From: RBG-16-34-14 sp963727535
GTDB lineage: Bacteria; Bacteroidota; Ignavibacteria; Ignavibacteriales; Ignavibacteriaceae
Reading direction: 5' to 3'
Assembly: GCA_963727535.1 (NCBI GenBank)
Contig: CAVSGR010000005.1
Span: forward strand, 124,001-188,000
DNA: 64,000 nt
Shown here piece after piece: positions 9,887-18,506 of this stretch (its first letter is position 1; every line of letters starts with the position of its first letter). The notes below the pieces were generated by a model, which saw only the letters and a program-made list of their open reading frames with translations, was not told the origin of the DNA and ran no database searches. The translations under genes and the position numbers were made by a program.

Positions 9887-10345
9887 TTATGCAATAATGT
9901 TTATGCAGACTTTCCTTAGTTTTGTAAGGTAATCGACATATAAGTCAATTTGTTTTAAAATGTTATGAGGTATTTTCAATTCTTTACTATATAGTAATCT
10001 ATTTGCACGTTGATCAATAATTTGGTAAATGTTAGGATTCTTAAATCTTAAAATAGCTGAAGCCATTGCTTACCTTATTCCTTTTGTCAGCAAAAGATTT
10101 TTAAGCAATTGGCGAGTTAGTTCAATTTTTAGTGTTTTGTCAGTTTTTTTAACAAGATTTAACAGAGTCATTGTTTCATTGTTAATGTCAACATAACGGT
10201 TGACTTTCCAAAGTACGATTTCATTAATTATAGATTTGTTGAAATTGCCTAAAAGAGCATCCAATCTTTTCGTCAGTACTTTTTGATAATTAAAAGGATA
10301 ATCAGACTTAATAATATCTATATTTAAAATTGTTTTGTATTTCAA
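9887..10345 (-). pseudogene. decayed helix-hairpin-helix DNA-glycosylase-like gene
   Basis: A 91-residue ORF (10070-10345) ends at TAA 10070-10072. The same frame continues after the stop with 'AMASAILRFKNPNIYQIIDQRANRLLY' and stops again at 9887-9889. Together they make one 153-codon reading frame with a nonsense codon in the middle. The segment '...LLLTKGIR*AMASAILRF' resembles a helix-hairpin-helix 'GIG..MAS' turn followed by the 'NP.IYQIIDQR' motif of small uncharacterised proteins with a glycosylase-like fold. The C-terminus also appears cut short. Family assignment is from memory of the motif and is moderately uncertain. Confidence 0.55.
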
Positions 10346-10361
10346 TTTCCTGAGGGAACTA

Positions 10362-11444
10362 TTAACTGACCGTAGTCTGTTCAGCTAAAAATATTTTCTG
10401 AAATTCCTTTGACTTTCTTTCCTTCCAGCTTCCTTTGTGATAAGCATAACCGGTAATCAAAGGCATAATGACAGTAGCTTCTCCATAAACCATTTGTTCA
10501 TATGTTGTTTCTACTTTTCCCCAGGAACTTGCTTCTTTTAAAGTTGAACCGGAAAGTGCCCCGTCTCTTTCATCCGCAACAGTAATTTGAATAGCATATT
10601 TGTGCATTGGTACATCTTCTTCTAAAATATCTGCTGCAACAACAATATCCTGCGTAAAGTTTTTAGGAACTCCGCCGCCGATCATAAATATTCCTGTTTC
10701 TTTAGATTGGAGTTTTATTTTTGTGAGTTCGAGGAAATCTTTTGCCGAATCGAGCGAAACATGTTTTGTCGGATTTTGTGTTTGATGAACTATGAAACCA
10801 AATCCAGCTGAGCAATCAGAAAAAGCCGGAACAAAAATCGGAACATTATTTTTATAGCAAGCCCAAATTACAGAATCGTCTACTTTGGGTCCGCCGTTAT
10901 TCTCAAGATATTTTCCGAATTCCCAGAGTAATTCTCTTGAAGAGTAAGGACGTGGCTCAAGACTGTCAAAGATTTTTCCACAGGTTTCATCACAAACTCT
11001 TAGTTCATCTTCATCAATATATGTATCATAAATTCTATCGATATGAAGTTCTCTTAGAAGATTATCATCACTGAATGGAGTTCCTTTATAATGTTTAAAG
11101 CCGAGTGCTTCAAAAAAATCCTGATCTACCATAATTGCACCTGTTGAAACAATTGCATCAACCATATTGTTCATTATAAGATCAAAAACTACTTTCTTTA
11201 ATCCCGCACTAAAAATACTTCCGGCGAGTGTAAGAATAATTCCGCATTCTTTATCGCTAATCATCCTATCATAAATGTTTGCAGCACGGTTAAGAGTCCT
11301 GGCAGAAAAAGCCATATTTCCCATAGCATCAACCATTGGAACAACGTTATACTTTTTAATATCAATATGCTGAACCGTTTCTTTCAGGAAATCTTTTTTG
11401 TTTGCCACTATAATACTCCTTTTCTCTTTTTGCATAATATACAA
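10362..11444 (-). CDS. deoxyhypusine synthase-like protein
   Basis: A 360-residue NAD-dependent enzyme of the deoxyhypusine synthase family. Visible features are 'AMGNMAFSARTL', 'LTLAGSIFSAGLKKVV', 'DAIVSTGAIMVDQDF', 'FVPAFSDCSAGFG', and near the C-terminus 'SWGKVE', whose Lys matches the position that forms the enzyme-imine intermediate. Bacteria lack eIF5A, so these homologues are thought to act on polyamines (for example homospermidine formation) or an unknown substrate. No strong ribosome site is visible, and a second in-frame ATG lies 9 nt downstream. The gene sits just after the epimerase gene on the same strand. Confidence 0.88.
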   Translation of the reverse strand: MYIMQKEKRSIIVANKKDFLKETVQHIDIKKYNVVPMVDAMGNMAFSARTLNRAANIYDRMISDKECGIILTLAGSIFSAGLKKVVFDLIMNNMVDAIVSTGAIMVDQDFFEALGFKHYKGTPFSDDNLLRELHIDRIYDTYIDEDELRVCDETCGKIFDSLEPRPYSSRELLWEFGKYLENNGGPKVDDSVIWACYKNNVPIFVPAFSDCSAGFGFIVHQTQNPTKHVSLDSAKDFLELTKIKLQSKETGIFMIGGGVPKNFTQDIVVAADILEEDVPMHKYAIQITVADERDGALSGSTLKEASSWGKVETTYEQMVYGEATVIMPLITGYAYHKGSWKERKSKEFQKIFLAEQTTVS

Positions 11445-11491
11445 ATATAAAATTTTAAGCTAAAGACGAAGTTGCTGAGAAGAATTAATTT

Positions 11492-12529
11492 TTAGAAAAA
11501 CATTTTAGCTATTCTTAAAATGCCTTGCTTCCATGGAACACGATGTGAAATTCCACTTGTATTCTTAAACTCGTTAATGTGTTCAATGTACCATTTGTAG
11601 TTTCTAACCAAGGCATCTTTATTGGAATACTTCGGTTTATAACCGAGAACCTTTTCTGCTTTCTCGATTGAAACAAAAGAGTCCTTTGAAGCAGTTTCGT
11701 AAACCCATTTGTAAAGAGGAGAGAGCTTAAACAATTCAAGAATTCTTAGTGTCCATATAATTGGCGTCTCGGGAAGACCAACTATTTTTTTACCGTGTCC
11801 GGCATAATCAAGAACTGCCTGATAATCTTCGCGCATAGTTGTGAATTCTTTTGCCCCGATATTAAAAGTATCATTTACTTTTTCTGCATCCAGAGTAGCG
11901 CAAAGATAAATTGCTTCACAAAGATCTTCCACATCAAGAAGTTGGTAGCGGTTTTTACCATTCCCAATCATTGGAAATCCTTTGCCGTCTTTTGCCCAAT
12001 CATAGAGAAGATCAAACACTCCCAATCTCTCAGGTCCAATAAAAGATTTAGGTCTTACAACAGAAACGCACATCCCCTTTTTTCTATACTTAATACACTC
12101 TTCTTCAGCCATTATTTTAGCTTTACCGTAATGACCAACACCGTCAAGTTTATCATTTTCATATAAAGGATGATGATCTGGAATTCCGTAAACTGCTGTT
12201 GAGGAAATATGTATGAATCTCTTTATCTCATTTTTCTCAGCAGCTTCCAGAAGATTTCTTGTTCCTTCAACATCGGTTGAAAAAATATCTCCGGGTCTGT
12301 ATAAAGGTAAAGCCGCTGCTGTATGAATAACGATATCAATATCCTGACTCGCTTCATTAACAACAATTTTATTTCTTATATCACCTTTGATTGTCTTGAT
12401 TTTATCATTCATATCAGGATAATCAAAACTTACAATATCAAGAGAGGTTATTTCGTGTCCCCGTTCTTTTAAATACCTGATTAAATTGATTCCAAGAAAG
12501 CCCGATCCACCAGTTACTAAAAATTTCAT
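11492..12529 (-). CDS. NAD-dependent epimerase/dehydratase (extended SDR)
   Basis: A 345-residue extended short-chain dehydrogenase. The nucleotide-binding 'TGGSGFLG' is at 6-13, the catalytic YxxxK is Tyr134-Lys138 ('HYGKAK'), and 'ISSTAVYG' (about 108-115) supplies the Ser/Thr. It likely acts on a nucleotide sugar or a related sugar lipid, and the substrate is not predictable. The downstream deoxyhypusine synthase-like gene is 47 nt away on the same strand. Confidence 0.9.
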   Translation of the reverse strand: MKFLVTGGSGFLGINLIRYLKERGHEITSLDIVSFDYPDMNDKIKTIKGDIRNKIVVNEASQDIDIVIHTAAALPLYRPGDIFSTDVEGTRNLLEAAEKNEIKRFIHISSTAVYGIPDHHPLYENDKLDGVGHYGKAKIMAEEECIKYRKKGMCVSVVRPKSFIGPERLGVFDLLYDWAKDGKGFPMIGNGKNRYQLLDVEDLCEAIYLCATLDAEKVNDTFNIGAKEFTTMREDYQAVLDYAGHGKKIVGLPETPIIWTLRILELFKLSPLYKWVYETASKDSFVSIEKAEKVLGYKPKYSNKDALVRNYKWYIEHINEFKNTSGISHRVPWKQGILRIAKMFF

Positions 12530-12604
12530 TTCTTTTCCATATTTTTTAACCTCTAAATTTATGAAAAATTTCTCTGTTCAAAAAGGAAATGAATACAGCA
12601 CTAA

Positions 12605-12624
12605 TTCTCTTGCTAAAAGAGAAA
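12605..12624. repeat. inverted repeat ahead of the 12.6-kb membrane protein
   Basis: TTCTCTT and AAGAGAA flank a short spacer within the divergent gap between the epimerase and the next gene. It may be an operator or a leader hairpin. Confidence 0.35.
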
Positions 12625-12637
12625 ATCAAAACTAATT

Positions 12638-13351
12638 TTGAGAGTGTTTCCAATAGCAAGAAATATCAAGTCTAACGGATTAATAATTAGTTTTTTATTT
12701 TCTGTTTTTATTCATTCGTGTGTTTTTCTTTTAGCCGGTTATTTGTTAAGTCGTCAATTGAATAGGATGGCAGTTAATTCCATTTATATCGAATTCTTAA
12801 ATAAAGAAGGCAATACTTTTTCTAAAAATGAAATTCTTAATTCTAAAGAAGATGAAATAAAATCACATGAAGAAATAAAACCGGAACAAAGAAAAGCCGA
12901 AGCATATTTTTATAACTTTAATAAAGCAGATTACGATACATCCGCCTTAATGCAGGTTTATAAAGAATCTACTCTTAATGTTTCTTTAAGATATCCGAAT
13001 GGCTGGACATATTTAGATCAGGATGTAAAAAATAAATTAGATGGAGTTACATTCTGGGCTGTTGACAGGAGCTATCAAATTCCTCCTTATGTTCATCTTG
13101 ATGTTCGTGATAAAAGTATTTTCAATTCATCAAGATTTAAATACAAATTTAGCAACCGCGGAAGAGACTATTATTATAATGATCCTGAAGAACTCGAAGG
13201 TTATTTTACACAAGTAATATATTTAAGAACAAATTCTGACGAAGATTATTCAATAAAACTTATGGTAAAAGGAAAAGAGGCTTTCAAGTCATTCCAGCCG
13301 GTCTTTTTCAATATGGTAAAATCATTTAATTTCGGGAAATCTTTTTTCTAA
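12638..13351 (+). CDS. single-pass membrane protein of unknown function
   Basis: About 237 residues. One N-terminal transmembrane helix ('LIISFLFSVFIHSCVFLLAGYLL') is followed by a periplasmic Lys/Glu-rich linker and a folded C-terminal part. The N-terminal layout resembles TonB-type energy transducers, but I see no TonB C-terminal domain. The start is uncertain: the frame opens at TTG 12638 or GTG 12644, with no ATG before the membrane helix. It is followed 23 nt later by a DUF4412 gene and is probably co-transcribed. Confidence 0.65.
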   Translation: MRVFPIARNIKSNGLIISFLFSVFIHSCVFLLAGYLLSRQLNRMAVNSIYIEFLNKEGNTFSKNEILNSKEDEIKSHEEIKPEQRKAEAYFYNFNKADYDTSALMQVYKESTLNVSLRYPNGWTYLDQDVKNKLDGVTFWAVDRSYQIPPYVHLDVRDKSIFNSSRFKYKFSNRGRDYYYNDPEELEGYFTQVIYLRTNSDEDYSIKLMVKGKEAFKSFQPVFFNMVKSFNFGKSFF

Positions 13352-13374
13352 CAAATATCTGAAAGGAGCTTAAA

Positions 13375-14049
13375 ATGCTTTTAAGAACGAGTTCCATTTA
13401 TCTTTTCTTATTTAGTTTATTAATCCTTTACACCTCTTCATTTGCTCAAAATAATTTTGAAGGAAAGATTGTAATGAAAATAACGGGCAAAGAAACTTCC
13501 AATATGGTTTACTATCTTAAAGGAGACAACGCAAGAATGGAAGTTGAATCACGTGGGCATACGGTTGCTATTCTTCATAACAAAAAAGATTCTAACTCAA
13601 AGATACTAATGGATGAACAGAAGATGTATATGGAGTTTCCCCAAATGGATATTAAGTCTGGAGATCATATGAAAGAAAGTGATGCTGCCGATAAGATAAA
13701 AAGGACAGGTGAATATAAAACCATAAATGGTTACAAATGTGAGAAGTGGACTTTTAAAGATGATGAAAATAGTGGGGAAGCCTGGATGACTGATGAACTC
13801 GGTGGTTTTTTTATGCTGCAGAATCCAATGGTAAAAAATCCCCAGGATGAATGGCAGCAAAAGTTGGTTGGAAATTACTTCCCTATGCTTGTAATTGTTA
13901 AAGATGATTCGGGTGAAAAAGAATTTACTATGGAAGTAGTTTCTGTCGATAAAATGTCACTTAATAAAGATTTATTTGAAGTTCCTGCCGGTTACAAGAA
14001 ATTCAATATGCCGAATATGCAAAATATGGATAAATATATGCAGCACTGA
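13375..14049 (+). CDS. exported DUF4412-domain protein
   Basis: A 224-residue protein with a signal peptide (to about 'SSFAQ', residue 25). The body has the DUF4412 pattern 'FEGKIVMKITGKE..NMVYYLKGDNARMEVES', 'ILMDEQKMYMEFP' and 'TGEYKTINGYKCEKWTFKDD'. Such proteins resemble the lipoprotein-carrier (LolA/B-like) fold but have no settled function. GAAAGGAG just upstream of the ATG supports the start. Confidence 0.82.
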   Translation: MLLRTSSIYLFLFSLLILYTSSFAQNNFEGKIVMKITGKETSNMVYYLKGDNARMEVESRGHTVAILHNKKDSNSKILMDEQKMYMEFPQMDIKSGDHMKESDAADKIKRTGEYKTINGYKCEKWTFKDDENSGEAWMTDELGGFFMLQNPMVKNPQDEWQQKLVGNYFPMLVIVKDDSGEKEFTMEVVSVDKMSLNKDLFEVPAGYKKFNMPNMQNMDKYMQH

Positions 14050-14052
14050 CAA

Positions 14053-14081
14053 TATTCTCCAAATAAAGGTGCTGGAGAGTA
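14053..14081 (+). other. hairpin between DUF4412 gene and rplM
   Basis: TATTCTCC (14053-14060) pairs with GGAGAGTA (14074-14081) through a 13-nt loop, including one G-U pair. There is no T-run after it. It could be a weak terminator or a processing site. Confidence 0.4.
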
Positions 14082-14093
14082 ATAGTTAATTTC

Positions 14094-14122
14094 TTGACTT
14101 TTAAAGGCTTTACTCATACTTT
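14094..14122 (+). promoter_or_regulatory. sigma70-type promoter for rplM-rpsI
   Basis: TTGACT (14094-14099) is followed after 17 nt by TACTTT (14117-14122). The site sits 50 nt upstream of the GTG start of rplM. Confidence 0.55.
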
Positions 14123-14171
14123 TAACGTTCTAATTTTTTTAGAAAAAAGTTTGTTTTTGGGAGAAATTGTT

Positions 14172-14627
14172 GTGAAACAGGAAAAAATAACAAAATTCAT
14201 TAAACCTGAAGATGCTGATAGAAAATGGTATCTGGTAGATGCAAAGGATCAGGTGCTTGGCAGATTAGCTTCCGAGGTTGCTAAAGTAATTCGCGGAAAA
14301 AATAAAGTTGCATTTACGCCAAATACGGATACCGGTGATTTTGTAATTGTTATAAATGCAAAACAGGTTAAAGTTACGGGTAAGAGGGAAACGCTTAAAA
14401 CTTATTCGCATCATTCTGGTTATCCCGGTGGGTTAAAGACAAAGAGTTTTGAGGAAATTCTTTCTAAGAAACCTGAGTATCTTATTGAAAGTGCAGTAAG
14501 AGGTATGCTTCCCAAAACAAGATTAGGAAACAAGCTCATTAAAAAATTAAAAGTGTATGCAGGTCAGGATCATCCGCACGTTGCACAAAAACCGGAACAA
14601 TTAAACTTAATGGAGAAACATGGCTGA
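14172..14627 (+). CDS. rplM: 50S ribosomal protein L13
   Basis: A 151-residue protein with L13 signatures 'WYLVDAKDQVLGRLASEVA', 'DFVIVINAKQVKVTGKRE' and 'VRGMLPKTRLGNKLIKKLKVYAG.DHPHVAQKPE'. The frame is open further upstream, but GTG 14172 is the likely start: GGGAGA lies about 8 nt before it and the protein then has normal length. The upstream TTG 14094 coincides with a promoter element. The stop overlaps the rpsI start by 8 nt, as in most bacterial L13-S9 operons. Confidence 0.96.
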   Translation: MKQEKITKFIKPEDADRKWYLVDAKDQVLGRLASEVAKVIRGKNKVAFTPNTDTGDFVIVINAKQVKVTGKRETLKTYSHHSGYPGGLKTKSFEEILSKKPEYLIESAVRGMLPKTRLGNKLIKKLKVYAGQDHPHVAQKPEQLNLMEKHG

Positions 14628-15006
14628 TCAGATATTTGTTGGAAGAAGAAAAACTTCAGTCGCAAGAATAATTCTTAAAAGCGGTGACGGTAAAATTACT
14701 GTTAACGGAAAAGAATTTGAAAAATTTTTTCCACAGGAAGTTTCGAGAGAAGACATTATTTCTCCTTTTAAAGCTACCGACACTTTAGGACAATATAATG
14801 TTTCAGTAAAGGTTAATGGCGGCGGCACTACAGGTCAGGCACAAGCGGTAAGACTTGGAATTGCAAGAGCACTTATAACAATAAATCCTGATTTCAGACC
14901 AAAGCTTAAAGTAGAAGGATTATTAACAAGAGATCCACGAATGGTTGAACGTAAGAAATACGGAAGACCAAAAGCAAGAAAAAGATTTCAATTTTCTAAA
15001 CGTTAA
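14620..15006 (+). CDS. rpsI: 30S ribosomal protein S9
   Basis: A 128-residue protein with 'FVGRRKTSVARIILKSGDGKITVNGK', 'VNGGGTTGQAQAVRLGIARAL' and the conserved basic C-terminal tail '...KYGRPKARKRFQFSKR', which reaches the P-site tRNA. It overlaps rplM by 8 nt and is translationally coupled to it. Confidence 0.97.
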   Translation: MADQIFVGRRKTSVARIILKSGDGKITVNGKEFEKFFPQEVSREDIISPFKATDTLGQYNVSVKVNGGGTTGQAQAVRLGIARALITINPDFRPKLKVEGLLTRDPRMVERKKYGRPKARKRFQFSKR

Positions 15007-15061
15007 AAATTATCGGATTACAAATTCGGTAATTCACAAATTCATTTATTTCAAAAACACA

Positions 15062-15124
15062 TACTTCCGGATTTACCCCCTGTGTTCTGCTAAGGCAGGA
15101 TGAAAGGTAAAGAAGAAGGAAGTA
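15062..15124 (+). ncRNA. candidate structured leader RNA of rpsB
   Basis: Three nested complementary pairs occur just before rpsB: TACTTCC (15062-15068) with GGAAGTA (15118-15124), TTTACC (15072-15077) with GGTAAA (15106-15111), and CCTG (15079-15082) with CAGG (15096-15099). All three are exact Watson-Crick matches. Ribosomal operons are often controlled by such leaders, here presumably through S2, but I cannot match it to a named RNA family. Confidence 0.5.
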
Positions 15125-15146
15125 AAAGAACAACAGGAGTTAAAAA

Positions 15147-16073
15147 ATGGAAAAGGTTGAACTAACCCAGCTTATTGAAGCTGGTGCGCACTTCGGTCAT
15201 CTAACCCGCAGATGGAATCCTAAAATGAAGTCATTCATCTTTATGGAGAAGAATGGAATTCATATTATTGATCTCAAGAAAACTCAGAACTCTATAGTTT
15301 ATGCGGCTGAAAGTCTTTCTAAACTAGTTTCTGAAGGAAAGAGAGTTCTTTTTGTCGGAACGAAAAAACAGGCAAAAGGAGTTATTGAATCTGAGTCGAG
15401 AAGATCCGATGCAAATTGGGTTAGTGAAAGATGGCTCGGCGGAATGTTAACCAATTTTTCAACCATCAGGAAAAGCATAAAGAGACTTAATAATATTGAG
15501 AAACAGGAAACTGACGGAACGTTCGATAAGATTACAAAAAAAGAAAGATTGTTTCTTACGAGAGAAAAAGATAAGCTAAAAAAAGTTCTCGAGGGTGTTG
15601 AAACAATGTCTCGTTTACCGGGAGCTCTTTTTGTAGTTGATATAAAGAAAGAATCTATTGCAATTAAAGAAGCAAAAAAATTAAACATTCCTGTTTATGC
15701 AATAGTTGATACTAATTGTGATCCTGAAGAGGTTGATTTTGCAATACCTGCAAATGATGATGCTGTTAAAACTATTGAGCTGATTACAAAAAGTATGGCA
15801 GATGCTGTTGTTGAGGGAACTGCAAAAGCCAAAGAAATAAAGGCTGAGGAAGCTGCTGAAAAAGAAAGACTGAAAAAGGAAAGAGAAGCTGAGAAGAAAG
15901 AAGAGAAAGAGAAAGCTGAAAAAGAAAAAGTAGAGAAAGAAAAAGCTAAAAAGGAAAAAGTAGAAAAAGAAAAAATTGAAAAGGAAAAGGCTGAAGAAGA
16001 AAAAGCAGAGAAAGCGACAGCAAAAAAAGTAGAAGCGGAATCTGAAACTAAAGATAAAGAAAAAAGCGAGTAA
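15147..16073 (+). CDS. rpsB: 30S ribosomal protein S2 with long charged C-terminal tail
   Basis: A 308-residue protein. Residues 1-225 are a standard S2: 'LIEAGAHFGHLTRRWNPKMKSFIF', 'VLFVGTKKQAK', 'WLGGMLTNFSTI', and 'VYAIVDTNCDPEEVDFAIPANDDA'. The last 80 or so residues are an almost pure Lys/Glu/Ala low-complexity tail of 'EKEKAEKEK' type, probably a long charged helix. The start has an AGGAG site 8 nt upstream. tsf follows, as in most bacteria. Confidence 0.95.
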   Translation: MEKVELTQLIEAGAHFGHLTRRWNPKMKSFIFMEKNGIHIIDLKKTQNSIVYAAESLSKLVSEGKRVLFVGTKKQAKGVIESESRRSDANWVSERWLGGMLTNFSTIRKSIKRLNNIEKQETDGTFDKITKKERLFLTREKDKLKKVLEGVETMSRLPGALFVVDIKKESIAIKEAKKLNIPVYAIVDTNCDPEEVDFAIPANDDAVKTIELITKSMADAVVEGTAKAKEIKAEEAAEKERLKKEREAEKKEEKEKAEKEKVEKEKAKKEKVEKEKIEKEKAEEEKAEKATAKKVEAESETKDKEKSE

Positions 16074-16112
16074 TGTTATTTACTAAAATTATTGGAGGAA
16101 AGAAGTTCTAAA

Positions 16113-16970
16113 ATGGAAATTACTGCTGCATTAGTTAATCAACTAAGACAAAAAACCGGTGCGGGCATGATGGATTGCAAAAAAGCCCTTACAGAAGCAA
16201 ACGGTAATATTGAAAAAGCAATCGAGATATTGAGAAAAAAAGGCGCTGCTGTAGCTGCTAAAAGAGCAGAAAAAACAGCAAACGAAGGAATAGTACTTAC
16301 TAAAATTTTGAATGATGGCAAAACAGGTGTAATTGTCGAAGTAAACTGTGAAACGGACTTTGTTGCCAATAGTAATGACTTTATCCAGTTTGCAAACGAG
16401 GTTCTTGATGCTGTAATTTCAGCAAGACCAGTAAATGTTCAGGAACTGTTTGACGGCAATCCTGAATTAAAAAATAAGTATACAGAATTACTTGGCAAGA
16501 TTGGTGAGAAGATAGAAGTTTCAAGATTTTCTGTTGAAGATATGGAAAATGGAACTTTTGTTGATTACGTTCATCCGGGTTCAAAACTCGGTGTTCTTAT
16601 TGCTCTTGAAAACACGAATGGTTTGATGGATAAATTCGGGACAAATGGTAAAGATATTGCTATGCAGGTTGCGGCGATGAAACCTATTTGTACTTACCGT
16701 GAGGAAGTTCCGAAGGAAATAATCGACAAAGAAACGGAAATTTATAAAGAGTTAGCCCGCAAAGAAGGCAAGCCTGAAAATATTCTCGAGAAGATTGCAA
16801 CCGGCAGACTCAATAAATTTTACCAGGAAAATTGTCTTGTTGAGCAAATGTTCATTAAAGATAATTCAAAATCAGTTGGTGATTTGATAAAAGAATTCAA
16901 TGCATCCAACGGTAGCCAGGTGAAAATTAAAAAGTTCCGGCGATATCATCTTGGTGATGAAAAAAAATAA
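16113..16970 (+). CDS. tsf: elongation factor Ts
   Basis: A 285-residue nucleotide-exchange factor for EF-Tu. It begins 'MEITAALVNQLRQKTGAGMMDCKKALTEANGNIEKAIEILRKKG' and has the 'EVNCETDFVA' motif. An upstream TTG (16092) is in frame, but GGAGG (16094-16098) overlaps it and is the ribosome site for ATG 16113. It is followed directly by a strong terminator, which ends the rpsB-tsf unit. Confidence 0.97.
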   Translation: MEITAALVNQLRQKTGAGMMDCKKALTEANGNIEKAIEILRKKGAAVAAKRAEKTANEGIVLTKILNDGKTGVIVEVNCETDFVANSNDFIQFANEVLDAVISARPVNVQELFDGNPELKNKYTELLGKIGEKIEVSRFSVEDMENGTFVDYVHPGSKLGVLIALENTNGLMDKFGTNGKDIAMQVAAMKPICTYREEVPKEIIDKETEIYKELARKEGKPENILEKIATGRLNKFYQENCLVEQMFIKDNSKSVGDLIKEFNASNGSQVKIKKFRRYHLGDEKK

Positions 16971-16978
16971 TTCAAACA

Positions 16979-17008
16979 AGGTCTTAAAAGTTTTAAGACC
17001 TTTTTTTA
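16979..17008 (+). terminator. rho-independent terminator after tsf
   Basis: AGGTCTTAAAA (16979-16989) is the exact reverse complement of TTTTAAGACCT (16991-17001). The hairpin runs into a T-tract of seven T. Confidence 0.92.
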
Positions 17009-17036
17009 TATTTAATCTTCACAAATAAATAAATCA

Positions 17037-17765
17037 ATGACCGGACTAAAATATAAAAGATTGCTTCTTAAGTTGAGTGGTGAATCTCTTTTAGGAGAAA
17101 AAGGTTTTGGTATCGATAATAAAGTTCTTGAGTTTTTTGCCGATGAAGTAAAAGCAGTTCACGACGAAGGAGTTGGATTAGGAATAGTAATTGGCGGTGG
17201 AAATATTTACAGAGGATTAAGTGCTTCTGCCCAGGGAATAGATAGAGTTACCGGCGACCAAATGGGAATGCTTGCCACTTTGATAAATTCACTTGCGCTT
17301 CAGAATGCTATAGAGAAAAGAGGTGTTTATACACGCCTTATGAGCTCGATTAAGATGGATGAGATTGCAGAACCATATATAAGAAGGAGAGCTTTAAGAC
17401 ATCTTGAGAAAGGAAGAGTTGTGATTTTTGGAGGTGGTACCGGACATCCGTATTTCAGCACCGATACCGCTGCTTCATTAAGAGCTGTTGAGATTCAGGC
17501 TGATGCAATTGTTAAAGGGACACGCGTAGATGGTGTATATGATTCTGATCCGGAAAAAAATCCCGGTGCGTTTAAATTCGATAAAATTTCATATCTCGAT
17601 GTTCTTAAGAAAAACTTGAAGATTATGGATCTTACTGCTGTTAGTTTATGCCAAGAAAATAATCTCCCGATGGTTGTTTTTAATATGGATATTCCGGGAA
17701 ATCTTTTTAAACTTGTAAAAGGGGAAAGTGTGGGAACCCTTATACATGATGAAGTAGAAAATTAA
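17037..17765 (+). CDS. pyrH: UMP kinase
   Basis: A 242-residue amino-acid-kinase-fold enzyme that phosphorylates UMP to UDP. Visible motifs are 'LLLKLSGESLLGEKGFGID', 'GIVIGGGNIYRG', 'TGDQMGMLATLINSLAL', 'VIFGGGTGHPYFSTDTAASLRAVEI' and 'DGVYDSDPEKNP'. No strong ribosome site precedes the ATG. The frr gene follows after 52 nt, and this gene pairing is common in bacteria. Confidence 0.97.
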   Translation: MTGLKYKRLLLKLSGESLLGEKGFGIDNKVLEFFADEVKAVHDEGVGLGIVIGGGNIYRGLSASAQGIDRVTGDQMGMLATLINSLALQNAIEKRGVYTRLMSSIKMDEIAEPYIRRRALRHLEKGRVVIFGGGTGHPYFSTDTAASLRAVEIQADAIVKGTRVDGVYDSDPEKNPGAFKFDKISYLDVLKKNLKIMDLTAVSLCQENNLPMVVFNMDIPGNLFKLVKGESVGTLIHDEVEN

Positions 17766-17817
17766 AAAATTATTGATTAGCTCTTTGATTTAAATTTAAT
17801 AATCCAAGAGGTCCCAA

Positions 17818-18372
17818 ATGAAACAAATTATAAATGACGCTAATTCGAGAATGGATAAATCTATTGAAGCTTTAAGAGGGGAGCTTTCCAAGATAAGATC
17901 AGGTAAGGCTACAACTGCTCTATTGGATGGTATCAAAGTAGATTATTATGGAAATATAACCCCGATTAGCCAGGTTGGTAACTTAACAGTGCTTGATGCT
18001 CATGCACTTTCATTTACCCCATGGGACAAAACAATACTTTCCCACGTAGATAAAGCAATACTTGAGGCCAACATTGGTTTAAACCCTGTAAGTGATGGTA
18101 CTAACCTGCGAATCCCGATTCCGCCTTTAAATGAGGAAAGACGAAAAGAACTTGTTAAGATTGTGAAAAAATTTGGTGAGGAAACAAAAGTTGCTATCAG
18201 GAATGTAAGAAGAGATGCGAACGAGCATTTGAAGAGAGAACAGAAAGAAAAAAAATCATCGGAAGATGAACTTAAAGATTCTGAAGACCAGGTTCAGAAA
18301 TTAACCGATGAACATATTAAGCTGATTGATGATATAATTAAGCACAAAGAAACTGAAATTTTAGAAGTTTAA
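17818..18372 (+). CDS. frr: ribosome recycling factor
   Basis: A 184-residue protein that splits post-termination ribosomes together with EF-G. It shows 'ALRGELSKIRSGKATTALLDGIKVDYYG', 'LRIPIPPLNEERRKELVKIVKKFGEETKVAIRNVRRDAN', and the closing helix of domain I. An AGAGG site precedes the ATG. A terminator follows. Confidence 0.97.
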   Translation: MKQIINDANSRMDKSIEALRGELSKIRSGKATTALLDGIKVDYYGNITPISQVGNLTVLDAHALSFTPWDKTILSHVDKAILEANIGLNPVSDGTNLRIPIPPLNEERRKELVKIVKKFGEETKVAIRNVRRDANEHLKREQKEKKSSEDELKDSEDQVQKLTDEHIKLIDDIIKHKETEILEV

Positions 18373-18397
18373 ATAATTTTGTAAAGATTTTTACCGA

Positions 18398-18426
18398 AAG
18401 GGCGAATTTAACATTCGCCCTTTTTT
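18398..18426 (+). terminator. rho-independent terminator after frr
   Basis: AAGGGCGAAT (18398-18407) and ATTCGCCCTT (18413-18422) form a perfect 10-bp stem with a 5-nt loop, followed by a run of T. Confidence 0.92.
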
Positions 18427-18506
18427 GTTATTATTACCATTTTCTGATTAGATTTCGCAAGTTGTTAGAAAATTAGTATCGCACAAATCTGCCATAATAG
18501 GAATTG

